Assembly (NCBI GenBank): GCA_039881045.1
Contig: JAYWVB010000079.1
Location: 48,111-112,110 of the forward strand
Direction: 5' to 3'
Origin: Chaetomium olivaceum
Lineage: Eukaryota; Ascomycota; Sordariomycetes; Sordariales; Chaetomiaceae
DNA length: 64,000 nt
Of this stretch, positions 20,920 to 32,226 are shown piece by piece. Each line of letters starts with the position of its first letter. The first letter of the stretch is position 1. A model generated the notes under the pieces. It searched no databases, was not told the origin of the DNA, and worked only from the letters and a program-made list of their open reading frames with translations. Made by a program: the position numbers and the translations under genes.

Positions 20920-22399
20920 TCAAACCCTTTGCCTCTTTAAACTAAGTGATCCTCCTTCCTGCAGACGCGTTTTCTTTGTCCTACGGCGCTTGCTTAGTCG
21001 CTCATTTGCTGTACGAAGTTCCTGGGCCTCAGCTCGGAGCAACACCATTTCATGTGCCAACTTTGAGATGCTCTTGGCCTGCAAGTCGATGATGTCAAAA
21101 ATGTGAGTCGGAGAGCTACCTTGATGGTTCTCGATCTTCCGCTTGAGAGTGATGGAGCTCTTGGTCGCGTCGTACGCATTGGATGGGGTCTTCAGGGCCC
21201 AGGTCGAGGCTGTTCCGGGACGCGAGTTTGGAGGAGATGGGGTAAGTGGCTTAGGGTCGAGGCAAGAAACTACCAATTCAGGGTCAAAAGGAACTAGGCC
21301 AGTTGCTCTAAAGCCCGCTCGTATGTTGTTCGCTGTGACGGAAGCGTGAAATGCCTCGACAAACGCGTCGAAGAAGTCCTCCTTCGTAATGTGGGTGATC
21401 TGCATCCGCATCATCTGCTCAATCTGCTTGCCGTACAAGGCCTTAAGCCGACTAAAACACCCAACATCGAGGGCTGGAGAAAGTGGGAAGAATGGGGAGG
21501 CATGCAAAGTGTAATAATGTTGTTGGCCTTGCAGAAATCTTCGAAGTCGATCGAGTGGTGGCTTTCGTGGCCGTCGAGGATAAGCAGTCGATGTACCCCT
21601 CTCGTACGGCGTTTGGTAGCCTGGTCGAAATGTTTTAGCCAATCGACGCCAATCTCATTTGTTGTCCAGCCATTTTCGCTTGTGTGGACTCTCCATTCGG
21701 GCTGGAATCGGCTGTCCTGGTACCAGGGGAGGAGGTGGTTTTTCCCCTTGACGACAAAGTACGGCGGCACGACCCAGCCATCCGCACACACAGCTTGGAT
21801 CACCGTAACCCACTCCGATTGCCAGGCTGCTTTGTGCGCGGCCTCCCACGGCGCTCGGAGCTCGTCACGACCTTTGCACTCGAAAGCATGCCCATCTGGA
21901 ACCCAGTCTCGTCGAAGTTGTAGATATCCCCCTCTTGGATCGCGTATTTGTCGATTACGTTGCGTACGAGCCGAAACCACGCGTTTACTACTCGGGATCT
22001 TCGCATTGGGCCCTCTGATAATCGATTTGACGTCGGAAACGCGTTGTAACCTTGGAATGTCGCTTTACGAAACCGTTTGCCCATCGGGGTCCGACGGGCG
22101 ACGCGCCGCGTGCGGCCCGAAGGCGATCGGCCATTTCTCGAAGGTCCGAGAGCTGGGGCTGAAATCCTCGCGCATCAAGGTCGAGTACCCTCTCAAGAAG
22201 GACTTGTTCTCTCCAAGTCGGTCAATTTTCGAAGGTTAGCTGGTATTTCTGGTCGTGGTTGCTTTCCAGCGCGTCGGTGTCGCAGTGAGCTTCGTGGAAT
22301 CTCGTAGATCGTAGCAGCCTTCCGTACGGAAAGTTTAGAGTCTTTTTTAAGAGCTTCAAGCGCAAGGATTATACGACTCTCTTTTGGAAGAGGTTCCAT
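20920..22399 (-). pseudogene. DDE-1 transposase of the first pogo element, interrupted by about four frameshifts
   Basis: Reads on the minus strand from a Met at 22399 (MEPLPKESRIILALEAL) to TAG at 20920. An N-terminal psq/HTH region (LSVRKAATIYEIPRSSLRHR) is followed by a CENP-B-type helix region and the DDE_1 domain: IYNFDETGFQMGM carries the first Asp, LLILDGHESHHS the second, and the ATGLVPFDPELV segment comes near the end. The C-terminus is basic with a leucine-rich helix. The parts lie in different frames, with shifts near 22200, 22010, 21815 and 21475; each can be bridged by one base, and little else is wrong. As written the gene cannot make a full transposase. A slip-free copy of ~520 residues would be normal for the family. 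Confidence 0.85.
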
Positions 22400-22449
22400 T
22401 TTGCATTGTGAAGGAAATTCGTGATGAAGTTGGGAGGTTGCAAAAGGAA

Positions 22450-22497
22450 GAAAAGTGGCCCACTCGTTATGGTGGGCCACTCGTTATGCAAGTACGT
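22450..22497 (-). repeat. Right terminal inverted repeat of the first pogo element
   Basis: Exact reverse complement of the left repeat over 48 bases, including the internal tandem word. Followed by the TA target duplication at 22498-22499. Confidence 0.92.
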
Positions 22498-22777
22498 TAA
22501 ATCGAAATGTCATTGCGTTGGTAAATACTCATCGAGGAAACTGATCGCCCTCCATCTAGCGTCCCTGAGACAAACCCGAAGATAAAGCAAGGTACCACCC
22601 AAATCAACAACCCCCCAAAATGCAAGTTAAATACCGTCTCCGCCTCCCTCGCAACCTCACCGGCTCACCACCATCTCCAACCCACCTCAGCCCCTCCAAC
22701 CTCATCCCCTCGACGTCAATCCCTCACCCCATCCACCCCAATCCTCAACGCCACCCCCCCAAATATCCCCCGTCCCT

Positions 22778-25625
22778 TCACTTCCTAATGAGCGTACTCT
22801 CCATCCACTGCGGCAGCGTCTTGACAAACCCCCGCACCCTTTCAATACACCCATCCCGCTTCGCGAGATACTCCTCCAGCGCCTCGCCCTCGGCCAACAC
22901 CTCGGCCACCTCGGCCCTCAACTTCCCCACCAACTCATCCTGAACGCGGCGCGCCTCCTCCAGCGCCTCCTTCTCCACGCCCAGCTGCTTGATGCGATCC
23001 TCGAGCGCGGCAATATCCTCCGCGGCTTGGGCGGTGGTGTGAGCGAGTTTGGTTTTGAGGGCGGAGGTCTCGTTTTCGAGGGTGGTTACGAGCTGGGTGG
23101 TTTCGGTTTGCTGGGTCGTGAGGGCTTGGAGGTCGGTTTGGAGGGCCGAAGTGGTTTCCTTCATGGCGGCGGCCGTCTGGGTGAGGGTTTCGATGGTGTT
23201 GCCTGCCGTCTCGAGCTGGGTTTTGAGGGTCTCGATCTCGGTGAGGTTGGTGGTAGTTTGGTGTTGGAGGTTGGCCTTCTCGCGGCTGACGTTGAAGAGC
23301 TGCTGGCGGAGGGAGTCGATGGTTTGTTCCTTGGTTGTGCTGGCGATTTGCAGCTCTTCATTGTCGCTGATTAGTTGGGTGAGCTGGGTGGCCAGTTGTT
23401 GGAGTTTGTCCTTTTGGACTGTGAGGTCGTCCTGGAGTTGGGCCTTCTCCGAGTTGAGCTCTGAGACGGTCTCCTGCAGCTGGTGGATTTGGCTGCGCTT
23501 CGCCGTGATGGCTTGCTCGTTGTCGGTGAGCATTGCGTTACGTTGCTCCAGCTCTACCCGCTGGGCTGCAAAGTCGGTCTCGAGTCTGGTGACTGCTGTG
23601 CGGAGATTGTTGATGCCCTCCCGGAGGCTGTCGATTTCCCCTTGTTTCGTGGCAACTATGGCCTGCTTCTCTTTCAGTTCTGCCTCTAGCTGCAGGAGCT
23701 TGGTGCTCTTAGCCGCCATGTCCTTTTGCAAGGTGTCCTCCCTAAGGCCCTGTCTCACAAGACTCTGTCGGAGCTGCACCACCTCGCCGTGTCTCGCCTC
23801 CAAGTTGTGCGTCATCTGCGCAATCTTGTCATGGAGCTGCGCTTCCCGCGTGGTGGCCTTGTTGACAACCTGGGTGTACTCAGCACGGAGGGATTCACTT
23901 TCGCCCTGCAACCTGCTCACCACCCCTCGGAGATGGTCTCGCTCTTTTCGGAGATTCACGATCTGTTGGATGGCTTCCTCTGAGGTAGAGTTCCATCGCA
24001 AAGATCGGGCTTGCAAATCCGATAACGCTTGTTTGTGCTCTGCAAGCTCTCTTTTCAGGGGATCCATCTCTTGCCAGGCGCGAGTTGAGGAGGCTTCAAA
24101 CTGCTGCCGCTCGCGTCGCAACACAGCAACCAAGTCCTTGTGCGTAGTGAGCTGAGTCTCTATGGCGTCCTTCTCAGCGACAGCCGCGCTTAGTTGCTGC
24201 TTATCCTGCTCCAGGTCTGCAATGGTGCCACGTAGGCACTCGGTATTATGTTGCAACTTCTCCAACTCCTTCAGCCGTGCGTGTGTCTCCCCGAGTAAAG
24301 CGTGGCGTTCACAAGTGAGGTTGTTGATAGACTCCTGCGCTTGGGGTGGCACCGCCTGCTCGGCCTCGGCGAGTTGCTTTTTGAGGAGGAGCAGGTTGCT
24401 TTTCAGCTCGGCAAGGATCTCCTCGGAATGCGCCAGTTGTTGCTCCTTTGCCTTTAGTTTGACCTCGGCCTGCTTTCGTTTGTTGACGGTCATGGCTAAC
24501 TTCTGGACCATCTTATCGTCCGTGTCTTTGCGCCTTGCTTCCACCGCAGCGAGTTCCTTCTCAGCCACGCTCAGCTTCTCCTCTGTTTCGGCCAGCTTTT
24601 TCTCCGCACGGAGGCGGCCATCCTCTGCCTCAATCACTTGTTTCTCCACGTCGGCGCATTTTACTTTTGAGGAGCTCAACTTGCGCTGAAGATCGGCAAT
24701 AGTGGCGTTCCTTTCGACGTTATGACGCTCGACTTGGGCAATGCGCTGTTTGATCTCAATGAGCGTCTTTCCGGCGGCAACCCGTGGGCCCTTAGCCGCG
24801 GCGGTGTTGTTCTTCTCTTCGGACAAGGCGTTGGTGAGATGCTGAATCTTGCTTTCGTGCTGCTGGATCAATTCGGTGGCGGTGGCATGACGGGTGGTGA
24901 GGTCGCGAAGAGTCGCCGTCACTGCACTAAACCTTTGGCCAGCCTCAGCAAGTTCCTTTGCGCGGGACACGACGGCCCTCTTCAGCTGTGAGATTTCGGC
25001 AGCCTGGCTGGCGATGAGAGCGTTCTGCTCCTCGGCCTGGGCCTTGGTTTCCTCTGCTTTTACAGCGCGCGCGGTCAGGCCCTTGAGGGAGGATTCGTAC
25101 TCTTGGTTCTTGCCCAAAGAGGCCTGAAGGCGCCCTTCGAGATCTTTGAATGCGACTTCGACCTCTTTCTTCTCCTTTGTTATTCTTTGCAGCTGCAGTT
25201 GGAGGGGCATGGCCTGAGCCGCCACATCGGCCGCCCAAGACGCATCTTTCTCGTCGAGCAACCGTTGTAGTTCTGCTTGTTTTGCCTCTGCGGCGGCTCG
25301 TAGTTTCTTTTCGGCGAGTAGTTGCTGGCGAACTTCGTCGACACCCACTCGGGTTGGTGCAGGGATAGCGTGCGAAGACGAGGGAGCATGGTAGGAAGGT
25401 GCTGGTCGTTTCGGATTCGGAGCGGTCGTGGGAGTTTCGAGTTTCGTAATAGGCCTCTTTTTTGTCTTTCCGTGTCGGCTCGCTGCTTTCACCCTCTGAA
25501 TCGCTATCAGAGAGGATAATGGCAGTTTCGACCGTATTGTTTCTTGGTTTTCTCGGTCGCCCGCGCGGCCTCTTGATGGGCTGCGCCTGCCCCCGGGAGC
25601 GACCCCCCCTCGTAGCGGGTCTCAT
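22778..25625 (-). CDS. Large coiled-coil protein with AT-hook and SUMO-interacting-like N-terminus
   Basis: The main frame (22778-25492) encodes 904 residues, almost all heptad-rich coiled coil dense in Gln, Glu, Lys, Ala and Leu, from about residue 60 to ~870, ending LPQWMESTLIRK. Upstream in another frame, from Met 25625, lies a nuclear-type N-terminus: the AT-hook RPRGRPRKPR, then AIILSDSDSEGE, a hydrophobic patch before acidic Ser/Asp residues as in SUMO-interacting motifs. The two frames join if the run of six A on the coding strand (plus-strand T at 25458-25463) is one base shorter, giving KDKKRPITKLETP. Whether the start is 25625 or further upstream is unclear; a second G run near 25605 could extend it. 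No known family is recognised. DNA or chromatin association with a long rod-like dimer is inferred. Confidence 0.75.
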
Positions 25626-28063
25626 GGGGATCGTAGTCTTCTGTGTCTAGTTTGATTGAAAACAAAGTGAGTTTGGGGCACGATCTGCTGGTGGAGGTAA
25701 ATTCAACACGCAAGAAGTCGCCGCTGCGGGTATGCACTGCAACAGGCAATCGTTATTCGGTGTTGGCGACTTACTTTCGGAACGCTGGAAGTCTTGGATC
25801 GGGGACTTCTACGATTGGCAACAATAATGCACGACTCCATGCTTTCCTCCTCCGCGTCAACTGCAAGGGTGGCCATGGCTGGATAGATTGAGGAGGCGTT
25901 CGGAAAGTGTGGGCGGAAGACGGCAGAGAACCGACAGCTCCGTTTGTTTTGTACGACGACTGGGGGCTAGGCGAGGGGTTGGGAAGAAGGTAGCAAGGAA
26001 GGAGGAAGTTGGAAAACGGCGACAGTCGGGGTTGGGCAGAAAAAAAAGCAGTTAATGGTTTGGAAGAGGTGGAAGCTTTGCTGTTTGCTTCGTTTTGGTC
26101 ACGGATGGCAGAGAGAAAACTGAAATGAATCAAAACCTGCGTGAATCGCAATGTGACAAGTCACCCGATGGCGAGGCGCACACCGCCGAAGGCTGAAACA
26201 ACGAACAAAGAACTGAGCCTGAAGAACGTAACTAGGTCTCGTAAACGTTTTCCATGACTTGACTACTATTAATTTTAGCGTGTGGAGTGCCGTTTGGTGG
26301 CTGCAGAGGAAGGGGGAAGATCCGCGGCGACCAGGGTGAAAATGTGGCGGAATATGAAATTGAACTAGGCTTCTGGCGAACTTGCAACGGGTAGCTGCGG
26401 CGCACATGGAGGGGAGGGATTCATCAAGTATAGTACACTTAACTTAGGGAATCATTGCAATCCATGCTAACGTGGGCAACCAAGCAGCGCTGCCGCTCAA
26501 ATTGGGGCTGGCAATTTTGTAATTTCCTGCGGGTTTCGCGGGAACCTGCCTCTTATCAAATTGATTGGAACTGATGTGAGAGCACACGGAAAACCGGGCC
26601 TTGCTCACTGGAAATCTTGGGCGTAAAACTTTATGAGAGCATTTCCTACCCTGTCCTGAAATTCTTGATTTTATGTCGCTCTTCTCGGGATCCCTTATAC
26701 GAACCTCGGGCATCATGTCGGGTCTTTGATCTATCAACAATGCTTTCTGAGACAAACACATTTTCCACTCGCTTCTCTTTACTTCTGCATTGTGCTTTCT
26801 CCATTCATAATTGACGCAGCTGTTTACCCGCTCTGCCTAATCCCTCCCTGACGAGCGGGCGACTTGTCCCCATCAGCCATGTCAGTCATGGAGGGAATGG
26901 TTTTCCGTTGACTCACCGAGTGGGGAGTAGGGAACACGGTCGAGACGACTAGACTTGAACAATCCAAATAAAATCGGAGAGCTAACGTCACAAACCAAAT
27001 GGAAGCCTGTCGAGGGTTTCACGGGATTTTAATCCGTTCCAATGGTCCTGGTTTCCTCTCAGTTCCGCTCACATGCAGTGAGCTGCGTAGTAGTGTCGCT
27101 CGATAGTGATGTTCGTGAACATGGAGCAATTTTACGAGGTCGCAAGCAGGAAAAGACCTAACTGAGATTCTATCTGGAATAGGTGTTATTATACGATACG
27201 ATGCAGTGTATGCAGTAAGTGGCACATGCCGAGTTAGTTGTTGACTGCCTTATGAAAGCAGCAGTATACAAAGATTCCCATATTATCAATTCAGAATCGT
27301 CATGGATGTTGTGTCAAAGCAACACGGGATAATTACGCTCAGCTGTTCCGGGCAGCAGGGGAACTGATGATAACCTTGCCTAGGTACGCTGTCTTGTTTA
27401 CTTCGGCTGTTACCAGCATGTAGTGCATTTCTTGTCCGGGGAGTGAAACGATGTCGTCATAGACCTTCGGAGACGCGGTTTAGAAGGGAGAGCAGGGGAT
27501 CTAGAATTCCCCCTGTTTTATGGGCCTGGGCTTCAAATCAACATCACCGAATCTTCTTTTCTCCTTTTTCTGAGTTCCTGGCGAAGACCATTAGAACTAT
27601 CGCCCTACATTGTGCTTCCGGGTTTTGTACCGCTGTTTTGGTTCGTTTATACCATGGCACTCGCGGCTCTGTGCTCCAGACAAACAGCGAGACTGGTAGT
27701 AACTCGGCATTGTAACCCCAGTGTTGGTGACGTCACTTACACTCCCGCCCACCCATCACGACTCCTACATAACTTGGTTGTTGGACGTCGCCAATTCTCT
27801 CAGTTAACCCGTTCGTTATCAAGTCGAGCTGAACTTTCCAGACCACGGCTTACCACAATTGGTCAAAACAAGTCACAGTTCCAACCCCTATTTCAATATC
27901 GGTATGTCCCCCCTTACTGTCACCCATAACCCGTCCTACGATCTTCACACACACTCGCGTCACTTACAAACCAACAACTTACACACATCACCATTGAACT
28001 CCCACTTCACCACTAACACCTTTCCTACCAACCAGCCCCCTCTCAACAACCCTCACCCCAAAC
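25626..28063. other. Long intergenic stretch, no supported gene
   Basis: About 2.4 kb between two divergent genes. A minus-strand frame at 25640-25750 (HTRSGDFLRVEFTSTS) may be a leader exon of the coiled-coil gene. A GCCTAGGTAC word lies at 27379-27388. The last ~150 bases before 28064 are C/A-rich, consistent with the leader of the FAD-Rieske gene. Nothing else could be assigned. Confidence 0.4.
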
Positions 28064-29887
28064 ATGGCGACCACCACCACCGACCCGGAGCAATTCATGC
28101 ACACCTCCGGCAACACCGACCCGGTGTGGGTGCACAAGCAGCCCTTCACGTCCCACCCGCAATTCCCCGCCCTCGACCGCGACCTCACCACCGACACCGT
28201 CGTCATCGGCGCGGGCATCGCCGGCATCCACGTGGCCTACGAGCTCGTGCGGCGCGGCCACGCGGTGGTGATGCTTGAGGCGCGCGACGTGCTCTCGGGC
28301 GAGTCCGGCCGCACCAGCGGGCACCTGACGAATGACCTGGACGATGGGTACCTGGAGATCGCGAAGAAGCACGGGGAGGACGGGGCAAGGCGGGCGGCGG
28401 AGAGTCATGCGTGGGCGAGGGACAAGGTCGGGGAGGTGGCGAGGGAGTTGGGGATTGACTGTGAGTATAGGAAGGTGAAGGCGTATGGTGTGAGTCAGTA
28501 TGTGAGGGGTGAGGAGGGGTATGAAAGGGAGATTAAGGAGTTGAGGGAGGAGGCGGGGATGCAGAAGAGGTTGGGGATTGAGAGTCGGTTTGATGTGGTG
28601 AGTGAATCGTCCATTCCAACTGTTGATCGGAGGATACATGTGCTTGGTTTGGGATGGTGATGTGATAATTGAGAGCTGACAATGCCCCAGGAAAACTTGA
28701 CGGTCCGTGGCTGGACTGGCAAGCCGGACCAGCGCGGCGGTATGGTCGTCGAAAACCAAGCCACGTTCCACCCGACCCGGTATTTGGCCGGCGTACTGTC
28801 CTGGCTGAAGCAGCAGCCCAACTTCCAGTGCTTTACGCGCACCCGCGTCTCGGGCATCCACGAGAAGGGCGTCGAGGTTCTCGGCATGGGCCACAAATCA
28901 GTCACCATCGAGACCGAGGCGGGCCACAAAGTCAAGGCCGAGTACGCCGTCGAGGCAACCTGCATCCCTTTACAGAAGCTGTCGATTGTTGCCGAGCTCG
29001 AGTACTTCCGTTCCTACTGCATTGCTGTGCGGGTGCCTAAGGGTTCCGTCGAAGATTGTCTGCTCTACGACAATGCCGAGGCCTACAAATACGTCCGGCT
29101 GACGGAGTGTGACGAGAAAGATGATTATCTCGTCGTGGGAGGATGTGATCACAAGGTTGGACAGGAAGAGACGACACCAAGGTTCGACGAGTTGGAGAAG
29201 TGGACTCGGGAGCGGTTCACCCAAGCCGGTACAACGGACTACCGCTGGAGTGGCCAGATATTTGAGCCTGTCGACTACATGGCGTTCATCGGCAAGAATC
29301 AAGGCAACGACAAGGTCTTTGTTGTCACCGGCGATTCTGGGGATGGGTTGACACACGGTGTGCTGGCTGGGCGGTTGATTGCAGACGAGATTGAAGGGAA
29401 GCCGAATGACTGGGCTTCGCTGTACAACCCGAAGCGGTTGGGCAGTATCCTCAAGACATTGCCAAGTATGGTAAAGCATGATGTCCAGATCAACCTGCAG
29501 TACAAGCGGTTCCTCCAAACCGATATCACAGATATCGAGGAGTTGGGCCGCGGGTGTGGTGGCGTCCTGAACTCGGTGAGTTCAACAGCTCCACTTGGTT
29601 TCGCTATTTAGGTAACTTCGTGACTAACATCATCACAGGCAACCGCCAAACCCTTGGCCATTTACAAGGACGAAAACGGCAAGGTTAGCAAGTACAGTGC
29701 CTTGTGTCCTCATATGAAGGGAGTTGTTTGTTGGAACCACGCAGAGAAGAGCTTCGACTGCCCTGTTCACGGCAGCCGGTTCTCCAAGGAGGGCATCTGC
29801 GTCAACGGCCCTGCGAAACTGAACCTAGCACCGGCCGATAAGGCAGGCGCGGAGGGCCAGGAGTACGCTGCCGGGTCTGGCATGTAG
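28064..29887 (+). CDS. FAD-dependent oxidoreductase fused to a Rieske [2Fe-2S] domain
   Basis: Exons: 28064-28597, 28691-29575, 29639-29887, giving 555 residues; introns of 93 and 63 bases, all phase 0. Residues ~45-75 form the dinucleotide fold TVVIGAGIAGIHVAYELVRR with a downstream acidic strand end (VVMLEARD), followed by SGRTSGHLTND. The middle is a DAO-type oxidoreductase, ending with VFVVTGDSGDGLTHGVLAGR, which closes over the FAD. The last exon encodes a Rieske domain with both ligand pairs: CPHMKG (Cys-x-His) and CPVHGSRFS (Cys-x2-His). The intron lies exactly between the two modules. This fusion is common in bacteria and ascomycetes; the substrate (an amine or amino-acid-like compound) is unknown. 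No signal peptide or membrane segment is seen, and no frame break. Confidence 0.9.
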
Positions 29888-30068
29888 ATGGAGGGGAGTG
29901 TACGTATTGACCTACCTTGGTTGACTGGGGTTAGGGGAGTGAACCAGGGGCCCCATGTACAAATTTGTGCTTTCATTGTCATCGTATTGTCTGATAGCTT
30001 AATACTAAGGTACTAAGGTTCACCTAATTGTGGCCCATCAAAACCGGTATAATTGTTTCCTTCCACGA

Positions 30069-31117
30069 CTAATACGATGAACGCATCACAGCTGATCGTC
30101 CACCGTCGGCCAGCAACACAGCACCGTTGGTGTAAGCTCCCGTGCGGCTAGCGAGGTACAGCAACATGCCCGCCATCTCCTCATCGCCCCCGAATCTCCG
30201 GGCCGGAATGAATCGAGGGTCATCCGCCGACTCCTTGCTTGGGTCACGGGTGCCGATCATACCGCTGGCCAGCTCCGAAGGGAACACTAAACCCGCGTTA
30301 GCACCTTTCCATCCCTCATCACATTTTACCCATCCAAAGCGGAATACTCACGCCCCGGCGCCAACGCATTCGCCCGAATCCCATACCCAGCCAAAGTCGA
30401 GCTAGCCTGCTTGGTCAAGTGCGTAATCGCCGCCTTGCCCGCCGCATACGCCGGCGACGACATGGCCATGCGGCTAAACGCCGCTATGCTGCCAGTGACA
30501 ATGACCTGGCTCTGGATAGCGGGAACATCGCTTCCCTCCACAACTGGCTTGCCAAACCCGCCCTTCAGCGCCCGCTTGTTGCCCTCGTCCAGCAGCTCCA
30601 AGAACGCCACGATGGTGAAGAACGCGCCTGTCACGTTGACATTGAGCGTGGAGGTCATGCCGTTCATGTTGGCCTGAGAAAACAACTTAGCCCGCACCTC
30701 CGACACCGGAAGCGCCGGGTTCCACCCTCCCGCGGGCCCGCCCACGCCGCTGTTGGCAATGAGCAGGTTGATGTGGCCCGTCTCGGAGGTGATCCGGTCG
30801 ACGGCGGATTGCAGGGAGGCGTGATTGGTGACGTCGCATTGGATGGGGACGAAAACGGTGGGGTGTTCGGCCGCGGCGGTGGTTAGGACGTCGAGGCGTC
30901 GACTGAGGATGTAGACGCGCTTTGCGCCGTTGATGGCGAGGGCTCGGGCCATGGTGAGGCCGATTCCTGCGGGTCGATGTTATTAGGATGGTGTTGAATG
31001 TGTGGGTAAAAAAGATGTCGGCTGTTGGTCTTGGGGCTTACCGGTTCCTCCGCCGGTGATGACGGCGACCATACCATCGACTCGGAAGAGCGATGCGGCA
31101 TCGAGATTGGAAGCCAT
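30069..31117 (-). CDS. Short-chain dehydrogenase/reductase (SDR)
   Basis: Minus-strand exons: 31042-31117, 30352-30966, 30069-30286, giving 302 residues; introns of 75 and 65 bases. Classical SDR features in order: cofactor loop VITGGGTGIGLTMARAL assembled across intron 1, IQCDVTN, LLIANSGVGG in place of NNAG, the catalytic Ser region VTGSIAAFSR, the active-site YAAGK (Tyr and Lys), and APGLFPSELASGM assembled across intron 2. The C-terminus has the usual LASRTGAYTNGAVLLADGG. It is probably a soluble NAD(P)H-dependent oxidoreductase; the substrate cannot be told. It converges with the FAD-Rieske gene, leaving only ~180 bases between the stop codons. Confidence 0.9.
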
Positions 31118-32226
31118 GGCAGATTGGTTTACTGTAGTGTGGTAAGAGCGACACTTTCTCTATTCTCAATATCGGCTAGAGGAGGCCAAGTGGCAAAGGA
31201 GTCCCCGGTACAAGGGGATGGGGAGCGTATTTGCGGGAAGACCGGCTACTAAGGTGTCGCCTTGTTGAAGATAGGAAGGTGTAAGACAGTATGGGATGGC
31301 TCGCCCTGGGAAGGCATGTGCGATCAACGGCATGCAGGGAACCCCGAGACGTCGTACAGAACCATCAGCACCCAGCATCGGGTTCCGAAACGTCCGTATT
31401 ATTGGCCCGCCCAAACACACGAAGAGAAACGACTTCTTAACTGCTCCGTAACGGCTAGCAATTTGCTCTGGCGTCCTTGTGAGATGGTGTGCTGGCCCGG
31501 GGTTAGGTAACTACTTATCAGTACCTAGGTAAGGTAGCCGCAGATGAATGCGCCTTTGCAACCCGACCCTGATCGGGAACGATACCCCGGCGGCTGAGTC
31601 CCGGTGCTTGGCCCGGGACTATTGGGGATCTCCGGGGAACCGGTTTCGGCCTGCAAGTTGAGCATATTTCCGGACCGAATGCTGCTCCCGTACGGTCCGA
31701 CGTTCATCACCGCGCCATTGGTATCGCAGTACTTTTATACGTTACCAGAACTGGATAAAATCAACGAGACAGAAGCAAAGCGTCTACATGACCATAATGG
31801 GCGGCTTCAATAGCTCGGTCACGATGAGGCACTTCAACCGCTTCTTTACTCACCTCGGTCTTCCGCGGCAGCGGGGCTCTTACCACCGGGAGATGGTCAA
31901 ACTCCGCGGCCAGGTTGTGGGCAATCCCTTGGCGAGCCGGCTGCCCTCGGCCTAGAGCCAAAAGGCGCTTTTCGTGGCCAACGTGGACAGGTTAGCAATG
32001 TGGTACGCTGAGAAGGAAACCTCGAACGAGGCAGCAGGGTGTTTGCAAATGTCGGCGCGCGCAAGCTCGGTTATGTTGGGGATGTAAACGGGGAGGAAGG
32101 CTCCGAGGCGGTTGCCCTTGCCATATGTGGCCTTCTTGATCGATGAACGTAATGTCAAAAAGAATTCACACCTTTATTAATGTTCAAGGTTTGAAATACC
32201 CGCCGTTAACTACGGTCACAAAAGCC
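31118..32226. other. Intergenic stretch with a possible gene remnant
   Basis: Contains TACCTAGGTA at 31522-31531. On the minus strand ~31950-32150 an open frame reads GKGNRLGAFLPVYIPNITEL and could be a decayed exon; no family is recognised. No other support. Confidence 0.35.

Larger units (their letters stand above)
20640..22497 (-). mobile_element. Fot1/pogo-type DNA transposon, 1858 bp, with perfect terminal inverted repeats
   Basis: The element is bounded by identical 48-base inverted repeats (20640-20687 and 22450-22497) and flanked on both sides by TA (20638-20639 and 22498-22499), the target duplication of the Tc1/mariner superfamily. Length and the internal DDE transposase on the minus strand fit the fungal Fot1/pogo group. 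Confidence 0.93.

Noticed and set aside
21346..22239. 297-codon plus-strand frame within the first transposon
   Set aside because: It lies opposite the DDE transposase segments and has no recognisable content.
23049..24155. Long plus-strand frame (368 codons) opposite the coiled-coil gene
   Set aside because: Its Ser/Trp/Cys-rich composition is what the complement of a Gln/Glu/Leu-rich coiled coil gives. The minus-strand frame is longer and has structured content.
30419..30886. Plus-strand frame over the SDR gene
   Set aside because: Shadow; the SDR motifs are on the minus strand and splice correctly.
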